A DNA stretch of 45,953 bases from Dehalococcoidia bacterium UBA2588 (GTDB taxonomy: Bacteria > Chloroflexota > Dehalococcoidia > Lucifugimonadales > UBA3495), in NCBI GenBank assembly GCA_002339805.1, contig DDKW01000026.1, positions 1-45,953 of the forward strand, written 5' to 3'. Made by a program: the position numbers and the translations under genes. Positions within the stretch are counted from its first letter, which is position 1, and the number at the start of each line of letters is the position of its first letter. A model generated the notes under the pieces. That model saw nothing but the letters and a program-made list of their open reading frames with translations, ran no database searches and was not told where the DNA came from. Shown piece after piece: positions 34,222-41,867 of the stretch.

Positions 34222-35127
34222 TTAGTTTGATATTTTCTTAAGAAATTGCTGGTATTCCTTTAGAAATCCTACCGGATTGTCTCCTTGAACTAAGTGCCCG
34301 GCGTTATCTACCGTGCTTATAATACAATTGGCTATAGTATTACGCATTTTGTTCATGGTGTCTGAATTGAACACGTCACTGTTAGCTCCTCGAATGATTA
34401 AGGTTGGGCAATGGATTTGGGTTATCATTTCCCATAACTCAGAGGATGGGATAGTTTGGGATTGATAATCAGGATGTCTCATGATTTTGTCATATTTCCA
34501 TGACCATTTGCCGTCGCTTCTTTCTCTTATGTTGTATTTTAATGATCCTAGAACTTGCTCTATAGGCCGGCCTGTATATGACTGGATACGGTTAGCAAAT
34601 TCTTCAAAGCTGTCTAGTTCATCTGGTAAAGATTTGAATTGTTGCATTCTTCTCCGGCCCAGAGATTCCGTATCAGGCCCAGTATCCACTATTGTTAAGG
34701 AAGCTAATTTGTGAGAATTTTGAGATGCCCAAGCGTAACTATTTCTTCCTCCCATAGAATGCCCAATTAGGTGGAAATTGTTTAGTTTAAGATTAGACAC
34801 AATACTGTCAATATCTTTAACTTGTTCTTGAGTAGAATAATCTTGCTGATTCGACCAATCTGAATCTCCATGCCCACGTTGGTCAAGAGCAATTACATGA
34901 TATTGTTCGGATAATGGTAGACTTATGAAGTCCCAGCTATGTGCCTGCTGTGCATTACCATGCAACATTAAAATGGTTGGGTCATTAGAGTTTCCCCATT
35001 CTAAATAGTGGAAAGTCATATCTCTTACGGAAAGTGTGCAGTCTGTTGGTGCATTATGCGAAGTGAAAGGAATGCCTTTTTGCCTAGCTGCTTCATATAA
35101 GGAAAGACCTTGTGATTCTATTGACAT
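34222..35127 (-). CDS. alpha/beta hydrolase
   Basis: 301 aa from ATG 35127, which has GAGG about 6 nt upstream; an ATG at 35160 adds 11 residues without a ribosome site. Alpha/beta hydrolase fold: oxyanion segment MLHGNAQQAHSWDF, ALDQRGHGDSDW, nucleophile elbow GHSMGGRNS (S124), acid region IIRGANSDVF and the catalytic His in DNAGHLVQGDNP. Likely an esterase, lactonase or C-C hydrolase acting in the cytoplasm. Substrate unknown; faces the NIPSNAP-LLM-SnoaL genes. Confidence 0.9.
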   Translation of the reverse strand: MSIESQGLSLYEAARQKGIPFTSHNAPTDCTLSVRDMTFHYLEWGNSNDPTILMLHGNAQQAHSWDFISLPLSEQYHVIALDQRGHGDSDWSNQQDYSTQEQVKDIDSIVSNLKLNNFHLIGHSMGGRNSYAWASQNSHKLASLTIVDTGPDTESLGRRRMQQFKSLPDELDSFEEFANRIQSYTGRPIEQVLGSLKYNIRERSDGKWSWKYDKIMRHPDYQSQTIPSSELWEMITQIHCPTLIIRGANSDVFNSDTMNKMRNTIANCIISTVDNAGHLVQGDNPVGFLKEYQQFLKKISN

Positions 35128-35264
35128 ACAAACCTCATAAACTTGACTAAACTGTATCATTTACAGAGAAAAAATCAAATGTGGTAAAAAGGTTTATTTT
35201 GTTTCAAACTGATGCTATGATTATTCACCTGAAAATATCTTAATCTGCGCGTACTAGGAGACAT

Positions 35265-35930
35265 ATGGCGACCGAGACGGTTACATTAGAAGCTAAAGAA
35301 AGAGTGGTATTAGGTAAGAAAGTCAAATTACTAAGGTCTGAAGGTCTTACTCCGATCCACCTGTATGGAGCACAATTGCAATCATTGCCATTGCAATGCG
35401 AAGAACGGGCATTGGTAAGGGCCTTAGCATCTGCAGGTTCAAACACGCCTGTTATGTTGAATGTTGAAGGCCAGAACGATCCAGTTTTAACTTTTGCTAG
35501 AGAAATCCAATGGGACCCAGTCAAAGAAACTATTTTACATGTAGATTTTATGGTGGTTGATTCCACCCAAAAAATAACTGCTAGGGTTCCCGCTGTAATA
35601 ATTGGCGAAGCACCGGGAGCGCGAGCAATCTCTGGTCAAGTTAGTCTGTCTATTAGAGAGTTATTAGTAGAAGCTTTACCTATGGAAATGCCAGCTGAAA
35701 TTGAAATTGATGCTACTCAACTGACTGAAGCAGACTCTGTTATAAGGAGAGAAGATATACCTGTTTCTGAGGGAGTCGAACTTATAGGCGAACCAGATGT
35801 AATAATTGCACGTATTATCATTCCGAGAAGAGCACCATTGCTAGGTCAATCAGAGGAATCAACTGAAGAAGGGGCTGGGGCAGCTACTGAAGATACAACA
35901 GATCAAACAGAGGCTGAGTCAGAAGGCTAA
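35265..35930 (+). CDS. rplY: 50S ribosomal protein L25 (Ctc form)
   Basis: 221 aa. The N-terminal about 95 residues are the 5S rRNA-binding L25 domain (ETVTLEAKERVVLGKKVKLLRSEGLTPIHLYG). Residues about 96-190 are the TL5/Ctc C-terminal beta domain (ILHVDFMVVDSTQKI, VPVIIGEAPG-like, VSLSIRELLVEALPMEMPAEIEID). The tail beyond is Glu/Thr/Gly-rich and acidic. ATG start preceded by AGGAGA. The DUF3800-like gene follows 42 nt later. Confidence 0.95.
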   Translation: MATETVTLEAKERVVLGKKVKLLRSEGLTPIHLYGAQLQSLPLQCEERALVRALASAGSNTPVMLNVEGQNDPVLTFAREIQWDPVKETILHVDFMVVDSTQKITARVPAVIIGEAPGARAISGQVSLSIRELLVEALPMEMPAEIEIDATQLTEADSVIRREDIPVSEGVELIGEPDVIIARIIIPRRAPLLGQSEESTEEGAGAATEDTTDQTEAESEG

Positions 35931-35972
35931 TTTAATAACCTCGGTATCCCTCTATACTGGAGAAGTAATTAT

Positions 35973-36743
35973 ATGTATTTAATATATATGGGGGAATCTA
36001 CTAACTTCGATTTATCACCTGTTCAAGAAGAGCGTCAACATCAGATACATGCTGGTTTGATCATCCATGAGAGCGCTTGGGTTTCTTTGAACGGTGAATT
36101 GACTGCTCTTTATAAAAGATATTTTTCCATTGATAAGTCTGAGTTGATGCCTTTTATAAGTTCAGATGACCTGTATGAAGGGAAAAACGAATTTATTGAA
36201 TGGGAATCCGGAAAAAGAACTGCATTCGTTCAAGATTTACTAGATATATTAATAAGAAAAGAAATCCCTTTGATTGCCGCTTCACTCAATAATGGAGTGT
36301 ATGAAAATGCTAAAAATAATTTGAATAACCCCGAAGCATTAACTAAACCGCTCGATGAAATTATTATGGAAAGGTTTTTACTAGCTTTGAACATGTACAT
36401 GGATGAGTTGCAAATGTCTACTATGGATCCCAGTCAAATTATGCAATCTTCATGGACTATTAGTGATTACAGCATGTTGGTATGTAAATACGGAGGATCA
36501 GTAAAGCCGGAATTCATGGCTAATTTTCTTAATAATTCGTTGAATATACCTAATCCTTCTGTATTAGAAGATATTAGTTATGTAAGTAAAGAAAGATCTC
36601 TTATAGGTCAATTGGCCGATTTGTGTGCTTATTTTGTTATGCGCTGGCTAACCGAATCTGACGGAGATCACAGTTATATAGATTACATTAATGGCTTACA
36701 AGATGGTAGGGTACTACAAGTTATATACCCTGTGCAGTTATAA
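35973..36743 (+). CDS. DUF3800-like protein
   Basis: 256 aa. Start MYLIYMGESTNFDL resembles the MxIxYxDESG start of DUF3800 proteins, and the late SLIGQLADLCAYFVMRWL matches their conserved QxAD-helix. In the family the first motif normally has Asp-Glu; here it is Gly7-Glu8, so a proposed RNase-H-like metal site may be changed. DUF3800 function is not known. GGAG before the ATG. The gene ends 7 nt before the convergent phnE2 end. Confidence 0.72.
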   Translation: MYLIYMGESTNFDLSPVQEERQHQIHAGLIIHESAWVSLNGELTALYKRYFSIDKSELMPFISSDDLYEGKNEFIEWESGKRTAFVQDLLDILIRKEIPLIAASLNNGVYENAKNNLNNPEALTKPLDEIIMERFLLALNMYMDELQMSTMDPSQIMQSSWTISDYSMLVCKYGGSVKPEFMANFLNNSLNIPNPSVLEDISYVSKERSLIGQLADLCAYFVMRWLTESDGDHSYIDYINGLQDGRVLQVIYPVQL

Positions 36744-36750
36744 TTTATCG

Positions 36751-37614
36751 TTAATATCTAACGGTTATAAACTGTCTTAGTAGGCTGCATAAGAGATCTA
36801 CTATAATTACAAGGACTATGTACCATAGTAGTAATAATCCTAGATCTTCATAGTGGAAATAACTAAAACTCAATCTAAATTCTCTGCCTAATCCAGCGGC
36901 GCTCACTAGCCCAACAACTACTGTGGTTCGGATCACTACTTCCCAGCGATACAGAAGATATGTTAGAAATTTGGGGAGGAGTTGTGGTAGGACTGCATAT
37001 GACAACAATTGCCATCCTCTTGCTCCGGAAGATTGTAAGGATTTTAGAGCTGTGATGTCCATATCTTCTATACACTCAGAATACAGCTTCCCTAATACTC
37101 CCACATTATGGATAGCTAATGCGATAGCTGCTACCCATATGCCTGGCGTCAAGAACAGCATTAATATGATTGCTAAAATCAGTTCAGGTATTGCTCTAGT
37201 GAAAGAATAAATATTACGGACAATAAAGTATACGATCTTTAGTAGAGGTCGACTATACCCAAATATTGTATCGTCATGGAAGTTTCGGGATGCAAATATA
37301 CAGGTTGTTAAAGCAATGATCCCTGCTATACCAATAGAACATATGCTCATCAATAATGTTTCGAACGCTAAATGTCTCAATTCAAACCAAGAATTGAACT
37401 GGTAGGCTAAGCTTAGATTCTGTTCAAAGCCCATTAATTTTGATATGAATTCTTTTGTTTCTGTCACAGTATGTAAGCTAAATAAACCAGGGAGGCTATA
37501 TCTACTCTCGAATAGAACATATCCCCAAGATATTATTGATAATATTACTGATGAGATTAGCGATATACGAATGATATATTTGTTCTTAACTGTGGAATCG
37601 CTTAGTTTATTCAT
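36751..37614 (-). CDS. phnE2: phosphonate-type ABC transporter permease (second)
   Basis: 287 aa, six or so membrane segments. PhnE features: SRPLLKIVYFIVRNIYSFTRAIPELILAIILMLFL, VAAIALAIHNVGVLGKLYSE and the EAA-like loop IEDMDITALKSLQSSGARGWQLLSYAVLPQLLP that contacts the ATPase. Forms the membrane pore together with the other PhnE. Its ATG overlaps the stop of phnE1 by 4 bp. Last gene of the phnD-phnC-phnE1-phnE2 operon. Confidence 0.92.
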   Translation of the reverse strand: MNKLSDSTVKNKYIIRISLISSVILSIISWGYVLFESRYSLPGLFSLHTVTETKEFISKLMGFEQNLSLAYQFNSWFELRHLAFETLLMSICSIGIAGIIALTTCIFASRNFHDDTIFGYSRPLLKIVYFIVRNIYSFTRAIPELILAIILMLFLTPGIWVAAIALAIHNVGVLGKLYSECIEDMDITALKSLQSSGARGWQLLSYAVLPQLLPKFLTYLLYRWEVVIRTTVVVGLVSAAGLGREFRLSFSYFHYEDLGLLLLWYIVLVIIVDLLCSLLRQFITVRY

Positions 37615-38408
37615 GAGGTTAAAGCCTTTCTGACAATGCTACTCCAAGCATCTACTACGACGACTAATATTGTTAGACAAATCAGTCCTGTCCATACTTG
37701 CCCAAATCTCAAATCTAGTAATGAGAGATGAATTTGATAGCCGATACCTTGTATCCCTATGAAGCTCATGATTGCAGCTGATCGAATGCCACATTCTAAT
37801 CTGTAAAATATATAACTTATGATATTTGGCATCGCCAAAGGGATGCGGCCATACATCACAGCTTTGGTGTAGCTAGCTCCGTTAGAAAGCAATAACCTTA
37901 TAGGCTGCTGAGGTACATCCCGTAATTGTTCTGCAAAGATGCGGCCCAATATCCCTACGTAAGGTATAGTCAGTGCCAAAACAGCTACCATAGGAGAAAG
38001 TCCTATTATGGAAACTAGCAGTAAAGCCCAGATTAATTCGTGAATGGAACGCGTGCATGCCAAAACGAACCTAAGGGTTGTAACTACTGTGTTGTTAACG
38101 TATTTATTGTAAATACAAGTCCCTGAACTGAGAATCCCAATAGGGATCGCGATTATTATGGCAAGGCTTAGGCCGCCAAAGGCATATAGGATTGTCTGCA
38201 CCACAGCTTTCAAACATATAACTAAAAATTCGGGAGTAACATCCAAATAGAATACAGACCACAAAAAATTGAAAAGTGTAGATATTCCATCATAACTGAT
38301 CAGGGTTTGATCAGTGTAAAAAATACGAATACTGGACCATAAAAATGCGGAGACCAATATTAATGTAAGTATTTTTTTATGCTCAAAAAAATGATTAACA
38401 TTTTTCAT
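37611..38408 (-). CDS. phnE1: phosphonate-type ABC transporter permease (first)
   Basis: 265 aa, about six membrane segments. Shared PhnE pattern: TTLRFVLACTRSIHELIWALLLVSIIGLSPMVAVLALTIPYVGILGRIFAEQLRD followed by PIRLLLSNGASYTKAVMYGRIPLAMPNII (EAA-like coupling loop). Overlaps phnC by 4 bp at its start and phnE2 by 4 bp at its end. Two different permeases give a heterodimeric channel, as in several marine PhnCDE systems. Confidence 0.92.
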   Translation of the reverse strand: MKNVNHFFEHKKILTLILVSAFLWSSIRIFYTDQTLISYDGISTLFNFLWSVFYLDVTPEFLVICLKAVVQTILYAFGGLSLAIIIAIPIGILSSGTCIYNKYVNNTVVTTLRFVLACTRSIHELIWALLLVSIIGLSPMVAVLALTIPYVGILGRIFAEQLRDVPQQPIRLLLSNGASYTKAVMYGRIPLAMPNIISYIFYRLECGIRSAAIMSFIGIQGIGYQIHLSLLDLRFGQVWTGLICLTILVVVVDAWSSIVRKALTS

Positions 38409-39139
38409 TTATAAAGCTCTTTTAGCATGGATTCATTTATCTCATTGGCAGACACATCGAATACGATTGAATGTTCTTTTATACCTATGAGTCTAGAGCA
38501 GTATTCTTGGATTAACCTTGTATTGTGTAACGTGATGATTACACTGCGGTTAGTATTGACTAATTTTGACCTTATGAGCTGCATAATATCTTCTGCTCTG
38601 GCAGGATCCAATGAAGATACTGGCTCGTCCGCTAATACGACCATAGGATTTTGTACTAATAATCTCGCTATTGAGACTCTTTGTTGTTCTCCTCCAGACA
38701 AATGAGCGGCCTTGTTATTAATCTTATCCTCGATGCCTAGATCCTTTAGAATAGCAAAGACTTTGCCTCGCTCAAGAGGATAAATAAGAGATAGTAAAGA
38801 TTTAAATAGGCTCCAATTTCCAAGGTTTCCTGCAAGTACATTATTAATTACATTTAATTCTGGGATGATGGAATACTGTTGATCTATCATGCCTACTAGG
38901 TTGGCTAGATCTTTTCCTGGTTTCAATTTGCCGATATCTTGACTTGATATTGAAATGGACCCAGTCGTAGGTTTACTGAGTCCACTAATCATGTTCAGCA
39001 AGGTAGTTTTACCACTTCCAGAAGGACCAGCTATAGCTAGGATCTCGCCCTGCCCTACCTTAAATGAGACGTCTTTTAGAGCTGCTGACGTGCCATAATA
39101 CTTACTGACATTGTTGATATCAATCAAATTACCTGTCAT
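38405..39139 (-). CDS. phnC: phosphonate-type ABC transporter ATP-binding protein
   Basis: 244 aa. Walker A GPSGSGKT (38-45), Q-loop near MIDQQYSIIPELN, signature LSGGEQQ (145-151), Walker B VVLADEP ending in D169-E170, and the H-loop His in ITLHNTRL. IAxxSGxxTLLN-type spacing and the PhnC-like KPTTGSISISSQDI region support the subfamily. Starts 5 nt after phnD. Confidence 0.93.
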   Translation of the reverse strand: MTGNLIDINNVSKYYGTSAALKDVSFKVGQGEILAIAGPSGSGKTTLLNMISGLSKPTTGSISISSQDIGKLKPGKDLANLVGMIDQQYSIIPELNVINNVLAGNLGNWSLFKSLLSLIYPLERGKVFAILKDLGIEDKINNKAAHLSGGEQQRVSIARLLVQNPMVVLADEPVSSLDPARAEDIMQLIRSKLVNTNRSVIITLHNTRLIQEYCSRLIGIKEHSIVFDVSANEINESMLKELYK

Positions 39140-39144
39140 GTAAG

Positions 39145-40026
39145 TTATTTAATGATTCCTAAAGCTTCCGCAGTATCTTTTATAGCATCGTAATTACTAT
39201 TATTAGTCGAGATAAATTGATCCGCGTTAAATAGTTCAAGGATTTCAGAGTGTTCTTCCGCATTAAGATCTAATAATGCTTGTTTGATTTTACTCGTGAA
39301 CCCGTCTCCAAACTTGGTCTCTATATCGGACCTGACTGTCCAGTTGTAGTCATAATATTCTGGAGTTGTATAAAACTCTCGAACCAAAGCGGGATCTGCT
39401 TTGCCCTCTGAAACTGCTCTGTTCCACACTTTGTAGTTAAGAGCACCTACGTCAAAAGCTCCGTCCTGAACTAATTTCCATGTTAGATCATGAGACCCGG
39501 AATAGTTAGGTAAAGCCTTGAAGTCAGAATCTGGATCTATTCCGTTTTCTAGCATGAATAATCTAGGCATTAAATTCCCCGAGGTTGAGTTCTCACTACC
39601 AAAAGTTAATGTTAGGTTGGGAGCTTGTTCTTTAAGGTCTGCTAAGTCATTGATTTGCAGGGAAGATTTGACAACGAATTTGCTCAGGTAACTTGCATCT
39701 GATTTACGTTGAGCGATTGCTTGAGCACCATTATCTTGTATCCGGGCTTGTACTCCAGTTAAGCCTCCAAAGAATGCAAGATCTAGATCGCCTTTGCTGA
39801 ACGCTACAACTACAGCTGAATAGTCAATGCTTGGCTTGAACTGTACATTAACGTTTAATTCGTTTGATAGATATGTAGCAAATTTTTCGTATCTTCGGGC
39901 CAATCTTTCTGTGTCTTGGTCAGGTATACCGCCTACGAATAGGGTCTCTGCAGGTGTTCCACACCCAAGTAGTGCTAGGCACGTTATGATAAAAGGAACT
40001 AGGGTCAATTTTTTTAAAAACTTCAT
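39145..40026 (-). CDS. phnD: phosphonate/phosphite-type periplasmic binding lipoprotein
   Basis: 293 aa from ATG 40026, with GGAG 8 nt upstream; an ATG eight codons earlier gives a worse signal peptide. Lipoprotein signal MKFLKKLTLVPFIITCLALLGC, lipid on Cys22. PhnD signatures: FVGGIPDQDTERLARRYEKF, DYSAVVVAFSKGDLDLAFFGGLTG and LTFGSENSTSGNLMPRLFMLENG, where the S-T-S-G loop binds the oxyanion. Substrate may be a phosphonate or phosphite; sequence by eye cannot decide. No C-P lyase or phosphite dehydrogenase gene is in the window. Confidence 0.92.
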   Translation of the reverse strand: MKFLKKLTLVPFIITCLALLGCGTPAETLFVGGIPDQDTERLARRYEKFATYLSNELNVNVQFKPSIDYSAVVVAFSKGDLDLAFFGGLTGVQARIQDNGAQAIAQRKSDASYLSKFVVKSSLQINDLADLKEQAPNLTLTFGSENSTSGNLMPRLFMLENGIDPDSDFKALPNYSGSHDLTWKLVQDGAFDVGALNYKVWNRAVSEGKADPALVREFYTTPEYYDYNWTVRSDIETKFGDGFTSKIKQALLDLNAEEHSEILELFNADQFISTNNSNYDAIKDTAEALGIIK

Positions 40027-40125
40027 TAAGGATACTCCATTTGTATTCACGAAAAAAAACTAGTCGTCGGAGTGATCCTGTCAGGTAAATCCGTTTTTAA
40101 AAGTCATTGATTTAGTCATTACGAA

Positions 40126-40154
40126 ATAGTAATTAAGAGAGGTATCTATGTCAA
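40126..40154 (-). promoter_or_regulatory. sigma70-type promoter of the phn operon
   Basis: On the minus strand a consensus TTGACA (40154-40149), 17-nt spacer and TACTAT (40131-40126). Transcription would start near 40119, leaving a leader of about 90 nt before phnD that contains a nine-T run (near 40046-40054). Its -35 lies only 9 bp from the -35 of the divergent tRNA promoter. Confidence 0.7.
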
Positions 40155-40163
40155 GTTTCAAGG

Positions 40164-40192
40164 TGGACATTGCTGTCATTGATGCATATAAT
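40164..40192 (+). promoter_or_regulatory. sigma70-type promoter of tRNA-Ser
   Basis: TGGACA (40164-40169), 17-nt spacer, perfect TATAAT (40187-40192). Predicted start near 40199, about 30 nt before the tRNA. Back-to-back with the phn promoter. Confidence 0.7.
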
Positions 40193-40228
40193 TCTACAAA
40201 CAATTCCTATTTGTTATTGTGCTTAGAA

Positions 40229-40320
40229 GGAGAGGTGCCGGAGTGGTTGAACGGGCTCGCCTGGAAAGCGTGTAGGGGTCGAAAGGCCTCTCGCGGGTTC
40301 GAATCCCGCCCTCTCCGCCA
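40229..40320 (+). tRNA. tRNA-Ser(GGA)
   Basis: 92 nt class II tRNA with encoded CCA. Acceptor GGAGAGG (40229-40235) pairs with CCTCTCC (40310-40316), then G and CCA. D stem CCG/CGG, anticodon loop CTGGAAA with GGA at 40263-40265, long variable arm closed on a GAAA loop, T arm GCGGG-TTCGAAT-CCCGC. The anticodon stem CTCGC/GCGTG has one U-U mismatch at its second pair. Reads serine codons UCC and UCU. It is not selC: no UCA anticodon. Confidence 0.97.
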
Positions 40321-40404
40321 TTGACTGACAGTAAACTTTAATATGCCTTTGATGGTTTAACCTATAAATCCCAACGTTGTAGAATTTCTTGCATTTGCCT
40401 GATA

Positions 40405-41391
40405 TTACAAACCTAATTTTTGGTAAACTTCAGGATTAGCACAATATTCCAGTCTTTCTCCGTTTGATCCAAGAATTAAATTGCCTGCAGCAATCATGCA
40501 CATTTTCTTGCGAGCTTCGATTGATGCGCTGCCTATGTGGGGACTAATGATTAAGTTGTCTAGTGTTAATAAAGGGCTATCTGGTTCGATTGGTTCTGGA
40601 TCTGTCACATCTATGCCTGCGGAACGAATCCATCCTTCATTTAATGCATCGTACAAGGCAGAAGGGTTAACAATCGGCCCGCGTGCTGTGTTTATGAGCA
40701 CGCTGTCTTTTTTCATGGCTTTAAGTTCGTCATAGCTAATTAGGTAATAAGTTTCAGGGGTTAATGGAACATGCACCGATACGTAATCCGAATTGGATAA
40801 TACTTCATACATATTGTCACAGTATGTAACCCCAGGTAGATCATCTATGTCAGGTTTAGGTGTTCTTGAGTGATATAATACGTCCATATCAAAGCCTTGT
40901 GCTCTCTTTAGCATTTCTCGGCCTATGGTTCCCATTCCTATGATCCCAAGAGTAGCTCCACCAACATCTGTTCCTAACCAACTCATTGGGTGGAATGCAA
41001 TTTCCCATTGTTTGTTTTTTACCCAGTTATATGATTCTGAAATTCTTCTCGCGCAATTGAGGAGTAAACCAAACGCTATGTCTGCGGTTGGTCTCGCGAC
41101 TACTCCAGGTGTGTTGCCTACCATAACACCCAGATTAGTAGCCTCTCCAACGTCTATATTATCAACTCCTACTCCAAGTTGGCTTATAACTCTAAGGTTT
41201 TTACATTCAGATATGATGCCAGCATCCACTTTGTCCATAACAGTTGTTAGAATTCCATCACATTCAGACGCTTTAACTCTTAACAAGTCTCTTGTGATAG
41301 GGTTGTCATCTTCCCATACTTCTATTTCGGCATGGGCAGTTACTAATTCGATTGCTTCTTCAAATAATGGCCTTGTGATTAAAACTTTCAT
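40405..41391 (-). CDS. D-2-hydroxyacid dehydrogenase (glyoxylate/phosphoglycerate type)
   Basis: 328 aa. NAD(P)-binding GMGTIG (152-157) and the catalytic triad R237 (NTARGP), E266 (VTDPEP) and H285 (PHIGSAS) mark the family. QLGVGVDNIDVGEATNLGVMVGNTPGVV is the substrate-domain loop. The DVTDPEPIEPDSPLL stretch is close to glyoxylate/hydroxypyruvate reductases, but phosphoglycerate dehydrogenase-like members look similar; there is no C-terminal ACT domain. Its own promoter is at 41427-41455. The flavoprotein gene at 41868 could supply glyoxylate from glycolate, an inference only. Confidence 0.9.
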   Translation of the reverse strand: MKVLITRPLFEEAIELVTAHAEIEVWEDDNPITRDLLRVKASECDGILTTVMDKVDAGIISECKNLRVISQLGVGVDNIDVGEATNLGVMVGNTPGVVARPTADIAFGLLLNCARRISESYNWVKNKQWEIAFHPMSWLGTDVGGATLGIIGMGTIGREMLKRAQGFDMDVLYHSRTPKPDIDDLPGVTYCDNMYEVLSNSDYVSVHVPLTPETYYLISYDELKAMKKDSVLINTARGPIVNPSALYDALNEGWIRSAGIDVTDPEPIEPDSPLLTLDNLIISPHIGSASIEARKKMCMIAAGNLILGSNGERLEYCANPEVYQKLGL

Positions 41392-41426
41392 CTATATAAC
41401 GCTACCCGAGATTAAATATTAATCTA

Positions 41427-41455
41427 ATAGTATGGTAAATGTTATATTTTGGCAA
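41427..41455 (-). promoter_or_regulatory. sigma70-type promoter of the D-2-hydroxyacid dehydrogenase gene
   Basis: On the minus strand TTGCCA (41455-41450), 17-nt spacer, TACTAT (41432-41427). Start near 41420 gives a leader of about 30 nt. This makes the gene independent of the short unit upstream. Confidence 0.65.
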
Positions 41456-41526
41456 AATAAATAAATTGATAGGAGGAAGGGATCCTCTTTTTAAAAAGGA
41501 TGGTTTTGAGACAGAAGTGTAGGGTA

Positions 41527-41554
41527 AGAGGCCCGTGAGGAGGTACGGGCCTCT
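41527..41554 (-). other. perfect GC-rich hairpin with anti-Shine-Dalgarno loop
   Basis: Stem of 10 perfect pairs, AGAGGCCCGT with ACGGGCCTCT (41527-41536 and 41545-41554), loop of 8 nt. Read on the minus strand the loop is ACCTCCTC, complementary to GAGGAGGT ribosome sites. It is 15 nt after the stop of the 53-codon ORF. No T-run follows on either strand, so it is not a classical intrinsic terminator. It stands out as GC-rich in an AT-rich gap. An imperfect AT palindrome (41482-41501) follows. Confidence 0.6.
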
Positions 41555-41568
41555 AGGTTGGGTTGGTG

Positions 41569-41730
41569 CTAATATCCTACGATATTTAAGAACATTGCTT
41601 CATTATCAGTTAGTTTCTCTATTTCTCTGCGTTCCAGTTCTGTCATGGCAGGAGCAGAAAACGTAGAAGAAAGTACTGATATGCAATAACTGACATTTGA
41701 CATAGCTTCATGAATCACTTTGTTAAACAT
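41569..41730 (-). CDS. possible 53-residue small protein
   Basis: ATG at 41730, 53 codons, TAG. It begins MFNKVIHEAMSNVSYCISVL and its second half MTELERREIEKLTDNEAMF looks like a charged amphipathic helix. GAGAGG lies about 13 nt before the ATG, a little far. A good promoter stands about 60 nt upstream and the hairpin at 41527-41554 follows. I know no homolog. It lies in the 476-bp gap between the dehydrogenase and the GlcD-like gene; besides this unit I see nothing coding there. Confidence 0.5.
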   Translation of the reverse strand: MFNKVIHEAMSNVSYCISVLSSTFSAPAMTELERREIEKLTDNEAMFLNIVGY

Positions 41731-41797
41731 GCTAGTAAATTAACCTCTCTATAATCATTATTTAAAATACTTACTTAAATATTTTATTTGATATAAT

Positions 41798-41825
41798 GAT
41801 ATACCCGGCAACAGTATTCTGTCAA
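41798..41825 (-). promoter_or_regulatory. promoter of the small transcription unit
   Basis: On the minus strand a consensus TTGACA (41825-41820), 16-nt spacer, TATATC (41803-41798). Predicted start near 41790, giving a transcript of about 260 nt if it ends after the hairpin at 41527. Confidence 0.55.
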
Positions 41826-41867
41826 GGGATATTAATAACTTTGCAATATTGCAATTAAGGATACTAA

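Noticed and set aside
40070..40112. CTGTCAG near the phn promoter as a Pho box.
   Set aside because: Only one approximate half site; the second 7-mer at the right spacing does not match.
40229..40320. The serine-type tRNA as selC (tRNA-Sec), given the selenoprotein in the window.
   Set aside because: Anticodon is GGA, not UCA, and the acceptor stem is 7 bp.
40148..40330. Reading frame starting ATG at 40148 with a plausible ribosome site, running through the tRNA.
   Set aside because: It overlaps both promoters and the whole tRNA gene; the residues over the tRNA are only a by-product of its sequence.
41482..41501. AT-rich imperfect palindrome as an intrinsic terminator.
   Set aside because: It has no loop and a 2-nt bulge, and the stem is almost all A-T; too weak to call alone.
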